In this document: in pieces, positions 57,026-64,000 of the stretch
How the letters are laid out: each line of letters starts with the position of its first letter
Position numbering within the stretch: position 1 is the first letter of the stretch
DNA from: Xanthomonas indica
GTDB taxonomy: Bacteria; Pseudomonadota; Gammaproteobacteria; Xanthomonadales; Xanthomonadaceae
Assembly: GCF_040529045.1 (NCBI RefSeq)
Contig: NZ_CP131914.1
Span: 4,448,501-4,512,500 of the forward strand
Direction of reading: 5' to 3'
DNA: 64,000 nt
Notes under the pieces: model-generated
What the model saw: only the letters and a program-made list of their open reading frames with translations
Told to the model about the DNA's origin: nothing
The model's database searches: none
Position numbers and translations under genes: made by a program

Positions 57026-58018
57026 ATGTCCGTGTTTCCCTTGCGTGCGCTGTGCGCGCTGGCCCTGACCGCCAGCACGGCGCTGACGCTGCCATCTCCC
57101 GCCCGTGCCGCCGCGGCGGACGCTACCGCGACGCAGGTACCCGGCGTCTATCGCCAGGCGATCGGCCGCTTGCGCGTCACCGCCCTGTTCGACGGCACCG
57201 TCGCGCTGCCGCGCGCGCAATTGGCGAACATTCCGCCGGCGGCGATCGCGCGCCTGCTCGACCACCGCTACGTGCCGGAGAACGACAAGGGCCTGCAGAC
57301 CGCGGTCAATGCCTACCTGATCCAGGACGGCACGCACCTGACCCTGGTCGACACCGGCACCGCCACCTGCTTCGGCCCCGGGCTCGGCCAGGTGCTGGCC
57401 AACCTGCGCGCGGCCGGCTATGCGCCCGAGCAGGTCGACGACGTGCTGCTCACCCACGCCCATCCCGATCACCTGTGCGGCCTGCTGGAGGCACAAGGCC
57501 AGCCCGCCTACCCCAAGGCGACGGTGTGGCTGAGCGCCGCCGACGCCGCGTACTGGCTGGACCCGGCCAGCGAGGCCGGCGCGCCGCAGATGCTGCGCTT
57601 CGCCTTCCCACTGGCGCGCGCGGCGGTGGCGCCGTACCAGGCCACGCAGCGGCTGCGCCGCTTCCGTCCCGGCGATGCGCTACCCGGCGGCGCGGTCGCG
57701 CTGGACACCCACGGGCACACGCCCGGGCACGTGTCGTACCGCTTCGAGGGCGGCGCCGGGCAACAGCTGCTGGTGTGGGGCGACCTGGTGCACTACCACG
57801 CGGTGCAGTTCGCGCAGCCGCAAGCCTCGTACGAGGCCGACAGCAACCGCGACGCGGCGATCGCCGCGCGCAAGCGCATGCTGGCGCAGGCGGCGGACCA
57901 CGGCTGGTGGGTGGCCGGCGCGCACCTGCCGTTCCCGGGGCTGGGTCACGTCCGCCGCGAGGGCGAGGCGTTCGCCTGGGTGCCGACCGAGTTCTCGCCG
58001 TTGCCGGCCGCGCGTTGA
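57026..58018 (+). CDS. Exported metallo-beta-lactamase-fold hydrolase
   Basis: 330 residues. The signal peptide is LALTASTALTLPSPARA. The metal site is THAHPDHLCG (HxHxDH), followed by DTHGHTPGHVSY, GDLVHYHAVQF and AGAHLPFPGLGHV. The pattern is that of the quorum-quenching lactonase/'YycJ-ribonuclease' superfamily, subgroup of periplasmic MBL-fold hydrolases. It could be a lactonase or other ester hydrolase. The ATG at 57026 is preceded by AGGAAG. Confidence 0.87.
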   Translation: MSVFPLRALCALALTASTALTLPSPARAAAADATATQVPGVYRQAIGRLRVTALFDGTVALPRAQLANIPPAAIARLLDHRYVPENDKGLQTAVNAYLIQDGTHLTLVDTGTATCFGPGLGQVLANLRAAGYAPEQVDDVLLTHAHPDHLCGLLEAQGQPAYPKATVWLSAADAAYWLDPASEAGAPQMLRFAFPLARAAVAPYQATQRLRRFRPGDALPGGAVALDTHGHTPGHVSYRFEGGAGQQLLVWGDLVHYHAVQFAQPQASYEADSNRDAAIAARKRMLAQAADHGWWVAGAHLPFPGLGHVRREGEAFAWVPTEFSPLPAAR

Positions 58019-58021
58019 TTG

Positions 58022-58460
58022 GCCCGTACCCTCATCCGGCCCTTCGGGCTACCTTCTCCCGAGGGGAGAAGGAACAGCGGCTAGCCCCTCTCCCCCCGGG
58101 AGAGGGGTTGGGGTGAGGGTCCGGCGCGAAAGCGTCTCGCGGTCTAGGTGCACTAGGCTTCGCCCGTACCCTCATCCGGCCCTCCGGGCCACCTTCCCCC
58201 AAAAGGGGGCCATGGTCCCGAGGGGAGAAGGAACAGCGGCTAGCCCCTCTCCCCTCGGGAGAGGGGTTGGGGTGAGGGTCCGGCGCGAAAGCGTCTCGCG
58301 GTTTAGGTGCACTAGGCTTTGCCCGTACCCTCATCCGGCCCTTTGGGCCACCTCCCCCAAAAAGCGGGCCATGGTCCCGAGGGAGAAGGAACAGCTATTA
58401 GCCCCTCTCCCCGCGGGAGAGGGGTTGGGGTGAGGGTCCGGCGCGAAGCGTCTCGCGGAG
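58022..58460. repeat. Three tandem copies of a ~140-158-bp palindrome-rich repeat
   Basis: Copies are at about 58022-58160, 58162-58319 and 58321-58460. Each starts CCCGTACCCTCATCCGGCCC, carries GAGGGGAGAAGGAACAG, then CCCCTCTCCC...GGGAGAGGGG and GGGTGAGGGTCCGGCGCG, and copies 1-2 end TAGGTGCACTAGGCTT. Copies 2 and 3 have an extra ~20-bp AAAAGGGGGCCATGGTCC-like insert. Complementary ends (CCCTCATCC versus GGGTGAGGG) could fold each unit. It lies between convergent genes (MBL hydrolase and engB). Confidence 0.93.
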
Positions 58461-58499
58461 TTCGGGCGCGCGAGGCTGCGCCCAGCGCCACCGCACTGA

Positions 58500-59120
58500 C
58501 TACGCGGCGGGTGGCTCCGTCTCCAACCCCAGCCAGCGGCCGACGATGCCGCGCGCTTCGTCCACGCCTTGGCGGGTTTCGCCGGAGAAGGCCTGGACGC
58601 TGACCGTGTCGCCGAACGCGCTGGACAGTTCCTTGCGCACCTGCTGCAGCGCCTGTGCCTGCTGGCCGCGGCCGAGCTTGTCGGCCTTGGTCAGCAACGC
58701 ATGCGCCGGCAGGCCGCGCTGCACCGCGTAGCCGAGCATCTGCCGGTCGTAGTCCTTGAGCGGATGGCGGATGTCCATCACCACCACCAACCCGCGCAGC
58801 GCCTCGCGGGTACGGAAGTACGTGTCGATGAACTTCTGCCAGTGCGCCTGCAGTTCCAGCGGCACCTTGGCGTAGCCGTAGCCGGGCAGGTCCACCAGGC
58901 AGCGTTCCGGCTGGACCTCGAAGAACACCAGTTGCTGGGTGCGGCCCGGCGTCTTGGAGACGCGGGCCAGGGCGTTCTGCCGGGTCAGCGCGTTCAGCGC
59001 GCTGGACTTGCCCGCGTTGGAGCGGCCGGCGAATGCCACTTCCCAGCCGCCGTCGTCCGGCAACTGGCGGGCGTTGTGGGCGGAAAGCAGATAGTGGGCA
59101 CGTTCGAGGATCAGCGACAT
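58500..59120 (-). CDS. engB: EngB (YihA), ribosome-biogenesis GTPase
   Basis: 206 residues, typical length. P-loop GRSNAGKSSALNAL, G3 VDLPGYGYAKVP, G4 LLTKADKL and switch region TPGRTQQLVFF are present. EngB helps late assembly of the 50S subunit and is usually essential. The ATG at 59120 gives MSLILERAHYLLSAHNARQLPDD, a normal N terminus. It is divergent from the cytochrome c4 gene. Confidence 0.95.
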   Translation of the reverse strand: MSLILERAHYLLSAHNARQLPDDGGWEVAFAGRSNAGKSSALNALTRQNALARVSKTPGRTQQLVFFEVQPERCLVDLPGYGYAKVPLELQAHWQKFIDTYFRTREALRGLVVVMDIRHPLKDYDRQMLGYAVQRGLPAHALLTKADKLGRGQQAQALQQVRKELSSAFGDTVSVQAFSGETRQGVDEARGIVGRWLGLETEPPAA

Positions 59121-59249
59121 CCGCCTAGGATCGCACGTCCGCGGCCCCGGGCGGGCTTCGTTGACCGCCAGGCCGCGGCATGCCGATAATCGCGCGAGTG
59201 CGGTCGCCGGCCCGGCAGCCGCGGGGTCGGGTCATACGGAGCTTCAGCA

Positions 59250-60071
59250 ATGCGCCACGCTCGCGTTCTTGCCTTTGCCGGTCTAGCGGTTTCCGTCGCC
59301 GCCGCGGTCGCGTTCGCGCAGACCTCGGTGGTTCCCATTCCCGACAACGCTCCGGTGCGCACCACACCGCTGGAGGGCGACGTCGGCAAGGCCGCCTGGG
59401 GCGATCCCAAGGCCGGCCAGGCCAAGGCCGCCGCCTGCGCCGCCTGTCATGGCCCGGACGGCAATCCCGCCATCGCCATGTATCCGCGCATCGCCGGCCA
59501 GATGGAGCGCTACAGCGCGCGGCAGATGGCGCTGATCGCGCACGGCGAACGCACCAGCGGCGCGGTCGCGGCGATGGTGCCGTTCGTGCAGCCGTTGAGC
59601 GCGCAGGACATGCGCGACATCGGCGCCTACTTCGCCACGCAGAAGGCCGGTGCCGGCATCGCCGACGACGCGGTGATCGCCGACGGGCCGTATGCGGGCA
59701 TGAAGTTCTACGAGGTCGGCCAGCAGCTGTATCGCGGCGGCGATGCGAGCCGCGGCATCCCCGCGTGCATGGCCTGCCACGGCCCGGCCGGCGCCGGCAA
59801 CCCCGGCCCCGCCTATCCGCACCTGGGCGGCCAGCACGCCGACTACGTGGCGCGGCGCCTGCAGGAATACCAGGCCGGCACCACCCAGGAGCGCGACCCG
59901 ACGATGTTCAAGATCATGGCGCAGGTGGCCAAGCCGCTGACCGACCAGGAGATCAAGGCGCTGGGCAGCTACCTGCAGGGCCTGCACGACCGCGCCGACG
60001 ACGCGGCCGCCGCGCAGGTGACGCCGGCGGCGACAACGCCACCGCAGCCGGCCCCCGCGCAACAATCCTGA
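59250..60071 (+). CDS. Di-haem cytochrome c4
   Basis: 273 residues. The signal peptide (LAFAGLAVSVAAAVAFAQ) is followed by two class I cytochrome domains, with CxxCH sites CAACHG (about residue 62) and CMACHG (about 174) and later Met ligands. YPRIAGQMERYSARQMALIAHGERT is the typical c4 pattern repeated as PHLGGQHADYVARRLQEYQAGTT. Cytochrome c4 carries electrons to terminal oxidases at the outer face of the inner membrane. The C-terminal Pro/Ala/Gln tail is low-complexity. It is followed by two DsbA genes. Confidence 0.93.
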   Translation: MRHARVLAFAGLAVSVAAAVAFAQTSVVPIPDNAPVRTTPLEGDVGKAAWGDPKAGQAKAAACAACHGPDGNPAIAMYPRIAGQMERYSARQMALIAHGERTSGAVAAMVPFVQPLSAQDMRDIGAYFATQKAGAGIADDAVIADGPYAGMKFYEVGQQLYRGGDASRGIPACMACHGPAGAGNPGPAYPHLGGQHADYVARRLQEYQAGTTQERDPTMFKIMAQVAKPLTDQEIKALGSYLQGLHDRADDAAAAQVTPAATTPPQPAPAQQS

Positions 60072-60156
60072 CCGTGCGCCGCCGCGGCGGCGCCGGCCCG
60101 TTTCCCCTTCGCGCCGGTCCCGACGACCGGCGTTCGTTTTTGCCATTGGAGATCGC

Positions 60157-60798
60157 ATGAACCGTCTGCCCCGCCTGCTGTTGTGCCTGCTCGCCCTGCT
60201 GCCGTTGAGCGCCTGCGCGCAACCCAAGTCCGCCACCGCGGTGGAAGGCGAGGACTACACGCTGATCGCCGATCCCAAGCCGTTCGCGCCGCTGGCCGGC
60301 AAGATCGAGGTGGTGGAAGTGTTCGGCTACACCTGCCCGCACTGCGCGCACTTCGAGCCGCTGCTGGAGGAATGGGCCGGCAAGCAGGCCAAGGACGTGC
60401 GCCTGACCCTGGTGCCGGCGGCGTTCGGCGGCTACTGGGACAACTTCGCCGCCGCCTTCTATGCCGCGCAGCAGTTGGGCGTGCAAAGCCGTAGCCACCG
60501 CGCCATGTTCGAGGCCATCCACGACAAGCGCAGCGTGCCGGTGCAGAACGTCGCGCCGGAGGAACTGGCCACGTTCTACGCCGGCTTCGGGATCAAGCCG
60601 CAGGCCTTCATCGCCGCCTACCAGAGTCCGCAGGTCGCCGCGCAGGTGAAGGCCGCGCGCGATTTCGCCGTGCGCGCCGACATCGCCGGCACCCCGGCGC
60701 TGATCGTCAACGGCAAGTACCTGGTCAAGGGCAAGAACTTCGAGGACATGCTGCGCATCGCCGACGCGCTGATCGCCCGCGAGCGCGCAGGCAAGTAA
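60157..60798 (+). CDS. dsbA: DsbA-type thiol oxidase, probable lipoprotein 1
   Basis: 213 residues. An N-terminal LLPLSACAQ lipobox predicts a lipid-anchored periplasmic protein. The thioredoxin fold has active site FGYTCPHCAHF (CPHC) and cis-Pro in IAGTPALIVNGKYLV. The inserted helical domain is at about 90-155. It oxidises cysteines of exported proteins. The next gene (60904) is a paralogue sharing the same C-terminal NGKYLVKGK segment, so a tandem duplication is likely. Confidence 0.9.
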   Translation: MNRLPRLLLCLLALLPLSACAQPKSATAVEGEDYTLIADPKPFAPLAGKIEVVEVFGYTCPHCAHFEPLLEEWAGKQAKDVRLTLVPAAFGGYWDNFAAAFYAAQQLGVQSRSHRAMFEAIHDKRSVPVQNVAPEELATFYAGFGIKPQAFIAAYQSPQVAAQVKAARDFAVRADIAGTPALIVNGKYLVKGKNFEDMLRIADALIARERAGK

Positions 60799-60903
60799 TC
60801 GGCGCACGGCGCTTCATCCGCGCCATGGCATCATGACGGGGTGGCCGGACCGCGCTTGCGGCGCGTCCGGCGTTTTTCCCCCATCCTGCTGGAGATGTCG
60901 CCG

Positions 60904-61755
60904 ATGAAGACCCGCTTCGCCCTGACCCTGATGGCCCTGCTGCCGATCCTGGTGGCATGCAAGGCCCAGGACGGCACTGCCGACACCGTCGCCCCCGCCT
61001 CCGGCACCACGGCGGCCCCGGCCGCACCTGCCGCCGGCAGCGATGCCGCCGCCGCGCCCGCCGAGACCCCGGCCGCGCCCGCGGCCACCACCGCCGATGC
61101 CGCCGCGCAGCCCGCCGCCGCCGAAGGCGACAGCGCCGCCGCGGCCAAGCCGGTCGCCGCCAAGACCCCGAACGGCCCGGAGCCGGTCGCCGGCACCGAC
61201 TACGTCGACATCGCGGGCGGCCAGCCGTTCCAGCCGACCAACGGCAAGATCGAGGTGGCCGAGATCTTCGGCTACGTCTGCCCGGCCTGCGCGCGCTTCC
61301 AGCCGCTGATCGGCCCGTGGAAGGCCGGCCTGCCCTCCGACGTGCGCTTCGTCTATGTGCCGGCGATGTTCGGCGGCACCTGGGACGACTACGCCCGCGC
61401 GTTCTACGCCGCCGAGGCACTGGGCGTGCAGGAGAAGACCCACGATGCGCTGTACAAGGCCATCCACGTCGACCAGACCCTGAAGGGCGAGCGCGGCCGC
61501 GACTCGGTGCAGGACATCGCCAACTTCTATGCCAAGTACGGCGTGGACCCGAAGCAGTTCGCCGACACCATGGGCAGCTTCGCGGTGGCCACCAAGACCA
61601 ACCGCGCCAAGCAGTTCGCCACCCGCAGCGGCATCAGCGGCACGCCGTCGCTGATCATCAACGGCAAGTACCTGGTCAAGGGCAAGAGCTACGACGACAT
61701 GCTGCGCATCGCCGATCACCTGATCGCGCGCGAACGCGCGGCGATGGCCAAGTAA
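60904..61755 (+). CDS. DsbA-type thiol oxidase, lipoprotein 2 with Ala/Pro-rich linker
   Basis: 283 residues from ATG 60904, where GGAG is 9 nt upstream; ATG 60895 is less likely. ILVACKA is a lipobox. A linker of about 75 residues, almost only Ala, Pro, Thr and Gly, tethers a DsbA domain (about 95-283) with active site FGYVCPACARF (CPAC) and cis-Pro in SGTPSLIINGKYLV. It would reach further from the membrane than the first copy. The different dipeptide (PA versus PH) predicts another redox potential. Confidence 0.9.
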   Translation: MKTRFALTLMALLPILVACKAQDGTADTVAPASGTTAAPAAPAAGSDAAAAPAETPAAPAATTADAAAQPAAAEGDSAAAAKPVAAKTPNGPEPVAGTDYVDIAGGQPFQPTNGKIEVAEIFGYVCPACARFQPLIGPWKAGLPSDVRFVYVPAMFGGTWDDYARAFYAAEALGVQEKTHDALYKAIHVDQTLKGERGRDSVQDIANFYAKYGVDPKQFADTMGSFAVATKTNRAKQFATRSGISGTPSLIINGKYLVKGKSYDDMLRIADHLIARERAAMAK

Positions 61756-61780
61756 GCCGTCCGCCCCGGCCCGCCCCGCC

Positions 61781-62548
61781 GTGACCGCTCCCGCCACCCG
61801 CACCCTGCGCGTGCTGACCGCCAACATCCAGGCCGGTTCCAGCACGCGCCGCTACAGCGACTACGTGACCCGCAGCTGGTCGCATGCGCTGCCGGCCGGG
61901 CGCAAGCGCAGCAGCCTGGACGCGATCGCGCAGCTGGCCAGCGACCACGACATCGTCGGCCTGCAGGAGGCCGACCCCGGCAGCCTGCGCTCGGGCTTCA
62001 CCAACCAGACCCACTACCTGGCCGAGCGCGCCGGCTTCAACTACTGGAGCCACCAGCCGAACCGCCGCGTGGGCGGGGTGGCCTCCAGCGCCAACGGCCT
62101 GCTCAGCCGGCTGGAGCCGGTGGAAGTGCAGGACCATGCCCTGCCCGGCCGGCTCGGCGGGCGTGGCGTGCTGCTGGCCAAGTTCGGCAACGGCGCCGAA
62201 GGCCTGGCGGTGGCGGTGGCGCACCTGTCGCTGGGCGCCAACTCGCGCGCAGCGCAACTGGCCTTCATCGCCGAGCTGCTGTCCGATCACCCCAACGTGG
62301 TGCTGATGGGCGACTTCAACTGCGTCGCCGACCGCCCGGAAATGCAGTTCCTCTACCAGCGCACCCGGCTGCAACCGCCGGGCTGCGTGGTTCCGACCTT
62401 CCCCAGCTGGCGCCCGCAGCGCGCCATCGACCACATCCTGGTCAGCGACGGCCTGCGCTGCAACGCGCAGCGTGCGGTGCCCGCCGCGTTCTCCGACCAC
62501 CTCGCCGTGGCGACCGAGATCGAGGTGCCGCAGCACTTGTTGCGCTGA
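61781..62548 (+). CDS. Endonuclease/exonuclease/phosphatase-family protein
   Basis: 255 residues from a GTG at 61781. Motifs of the EEP/DNase I superfamily are in order: LTANIQAG, VGLQEADPGSLRSG (catalytic Glu), VAHLSLG, LMGDFNCVADRPE (Asp-Asn) and RAIDHILVSDGL with SDHLAV (His). No signal peptide. It could act on DNA, RNA or phospho-lipids; the EEP fold alone does not tell. It follows the DsbA pair by 25 bp. Confidence 0.87.
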   Translation: MTAPATRTLRVLTANIQAGSSTRRYSDYVTRSWSHALPAGRKRSSLDAIAQLASDHDIVGLQEADPGSLRSGFTNQTHYLAERAGFNYWSHQPNRRVGGVASSANGLLSRLEPVEVQDHALPGRLGGRGVLLAKFGNGAEGLAVAVAHLSLGANSRAAQLAFIAELLSDHPNVVLMGDFNCVADRPEMQFLYQRTRLQPPGCVVPTFPSWRPQRAIDHILVSDGLRCNAQRAVPAAFSDHLAVATEIEVPQHLLR

Positions 62549-62574
62549 GGCAGCCCGGTCAGTTCTTGCACCAC

Positions 62575-62600
62575 GTAGGCGCGGCTTTAGCCGCGGGAAC
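62575..62600. repeat. Single REP-like element
   Basis: GTAGGCGCGGCTTTAGCCGC with flanks, a diverged copy of the 14819 and 31304 palindromes, between the convergent EEP and TonB-receptor genes. Confidence 0.65.
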
Positions 62601-62674
62601 TCTCGTCCCATCACATCGGCAACACCCTGCGAGAGCACGCGCGCTCCCGCCAGGTGCCATCGCGCAGGCCGCGA

Positions 62675-64000
62675 CTAGAACTTCAGATCCGCACGCACGT
62701 ACAGGTAACGTCCGCCCGGGATGCCGTAGGTGGAGGCGTCGTAGCCGTTGAGCGAGCACGACAGGCAGATCGGCGGGTCCTTGTCGAAGACGTTGTTGAC
62801 GCCGCCGCTGAGGGTCAGGCCCTTGAGCCAGTCGAAGCGGTAGCCCACCTGCAGGTCGTGGTAGGTGATCGCATCCAGCGTGTTGGTGCCGGCGACCGGG
62901 TCGCTGCACACCGGGAACGCGACCGCATCGCCGCACTGTTCGGTCAGCTCGGAGATGTGCCGCAGCGTCCACGACGCATTCCAGCGGCCAAGCGACCAGT
63001 CCAGGCTCAGATTGCTGGTCCACTCGGGAATCGAGCTGTCCACCACTTCCACGCCCGGGCGCTGCGGCTGCACCTGGCCGGCCGCGCCGGTGGCGACATA
63101 GCGGGTGACGAAGGTGTTCTGCCAGCCGACCTTCAGGCGGCCCGCGGCGGTCTCCGGCGTGGTCCAGAACAGGTCCACGTCCCATCCGTCGGTCTTGATC
63201 GAGCCGAGGTTGGTGAGCCGGTTGTTGAAGCCGTTGATGCCGCCGGTGGACGCGCGGGTGATGCCGTCGCAGTACGTCGGCGACAGCGTGTCCACGCACA
63301 GATCGAGCTGGGTCTGCGCGTTGATCGCCTGGATCGCGCCATCGATGTCGTGGCGGTAGAAGGTCACCTCCACGTCGAAGCGGTCCGACCACGGCACGTT
63401 GCTGGCGAACCACGGGCTCCAGACGAAGCCGGCGCTGAAGCTGCGCGCCTTTTCCGGCTCCAGCGCGCGGTTGCCGCCGGTGGTCACCGAGATCTGCGAG
63501 TTGGCCTGCTGGTAGCCGGTCGGCACGCCGAGCGCGGCGCAGTTGCTGGCGCTGCCGCGCGGCGCGGTGCCGCCCAGGCCGATCGAGCACGGGTCGGACA
63601 GGGTCAGGTCGGCGCGCGCGGCCGAGCCATACAGTTCGCCGATGCTGGGCGCGCGGAAGCCTTCGGCATAGCTGGCACGCAGCACGAAGTCCGGCGCCAC
63701 CTGCCAGCGCAGGCCGTACTTCGGGGTGAACTTGCCGCCGAAGGTGGAGTAGTCGGAATAGCGCCCGGCCAGGCTCAGGTCCAGTTTGTCGCCCAGCGGC
63801 GAGTCGGCGAAGATCGGCACGCTCAGTTCGAGGTAGGCCTCCTTGACGTCGTAGCTGCCCTGCGTCGGCAGCGATGGCACGCCGTTGTAGTGGCCGATGA
63901 CGGTCAGCGGATCGGGGCGGTAGAAGCCCTCGTACTTGCGGTACTCCACGCCGGTGGCGAAGGACACCGCGCCGGCCGGCAGCCGGAACAGGTCGCTGCT
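62675..64000 (-). CDS. TonB-dependent receptor, C-terminal part (continues beyond window)
   Basis: The frame is open to the window edge, so the plug and part of the barrel are outside. The visible ~441 residues are the C-terminal barrel: alternating strands such as LDLSLAGRYSDYSTFGGKFTPKYG, FVLRASYAEGFRAPSIGELYGSAA and LTLSGGVNNVFDKDPPICLSC, ending RYLYVRADLKF with the terminal Phe. The ASYAEGFRAPSI and NNVFDKDPP motifs are typical of the large xanthomonad receptors with paired cysteines. The ligand is unknown. Confidence 0.92.
   Translation of the reverse strand, partial: SSDLFRLPAGAVSFATGVEYRKYEGFYRPDPLTVIGHYNGVPSLPTQGSYDVKEAYLELSVPIFADSPLGDKLDLSLAGRYSDYSTFGGKFTPKYGLRWQVAPDFVLRASYAEGFRAPSIGELYGSAARADLTLSDPCSIGLGGTAPRGSASNCAALGVPTGYQQANSQISVTTGGNRALEPEKARSFSAGFVWSPWFASNVPWSDRFDVEVTFYRHDIDGAIQAINAQTQLDLCVDTLSPTYCDGITRASTGGINGFNNRLTNLGSIKTDGWDVDLFWTTPETAAGRLKVGWQNTFVTRYVATGAAGQVQPQRPGVEVVDSSIPEWTSNLSLDWSLGRWNASWTLRHISELTEQCGDAVAFPVCSDPVAGTNTLDAITYHDLQVGYRFDWLKGLTLSGGVNNVFDKDPPICLSCSLNGYDASTYGIPGGRYLYVRADLKF

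Noticed and set aside
58022-58460. CRISPR-like array
   Set aside because: The units are about 140-158 bp, contiguous without unique spacers and internally palindromic, so it is a tandem repeat and not a CRISPR.

Overview
The window is GC-rich, tightly packed gammaproteobacterial chromosome. Gene content and repeats point to Xanthomonas: a sucrose-utilisation (sux) locus, a TctDE/CitMHS citrate locus, plant cell-wall hydrolases, many TonB-type and Dsb envelope proteins, and dispersed GTAGGAGCGGCTTCAGCCGCGAC-type inverted repeats. The species cannot be resolved from the sequence alone. No rRNA, tRNA, CRISPR array or intact insertion sequence was seen.

Layout. 1-248: tail of a GGDEF diguanylate cyclase. 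265-6303: citrate module, with a minus-strand tctD-tctE-binding-protein operon facing a plus-strand porin and CitMHS transporter. 6411-7151: acetoacetyl-CoA reductase-like SDR. 7424-14690: sux locus (suxR, suxC, suxA, suxB) with two near-identical LacI-type operators between suxC and suxA. 15034-15717: DJ-1/PfpI protein. 15859-23134: the most interesting part, an AT-richer minus-strand operon that looks like a complete class III lanthipeptide pathway: a 66-residue precursor with a double-glycine leader, a LanKC synthetase without cyclase zinc ligands, an unknown membrane-anchored protein, an HlyD adaptor and a C39 peptidase-ABC exporter. 23611-31190: housekeeping genes (a DUF1704 metallopeptidase-like protein, rsgA, alaA, a GDSL hydrolase, a methyltransferase, a polysaccharide deacetylase, and a glutaredoxin-rhodanese fusion). 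31304-31620: a cluster of REP-like repeats.

32393-38849: two translationally coupled amidohydrolases (the second apparently without metal ligands), a family 4 rhamnogalacturonan lyase, a GH12 glucanase and a DsbA-fold isomerase. 38897-43540: DegV, a small hypothetical protein, an EamA transporter coupled to a PhzF isomerase, and a divergent MocR-type regulator. 44235-47262: the complete glutathione-dependent formaldehyde operon frmR-adhC-gfa-fghA with its operator. 47550-49768: an OmpR/EnvZ-type pair. 49934-55681: a CPBP protease homologue, YbjQ, small hypothetical proteins, glutamate-cysteine ligase, a VIT-family transporter and a glyoxalase-fold protein. 56080-58018: an AraC regulator and a metallo-beta-lactamase fold hydrolase. 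58022-58460: three tandem copies of a palindrome-rich repeat. 58500-62548: engB, cytochrome c4, two tandem DsbA-like lipoproteins and an endonuclease/phosphatase-fold protein. The window ends inside a second TonB-dependent receptor.

Repeated themes are carbon capture from plants (citrate, sucrose, pectin, glucan), envelope redox chemistry and formaldehyde detoxification. The lanthipeptide island stands out by base composition and is the best candidate for an undescribed system.
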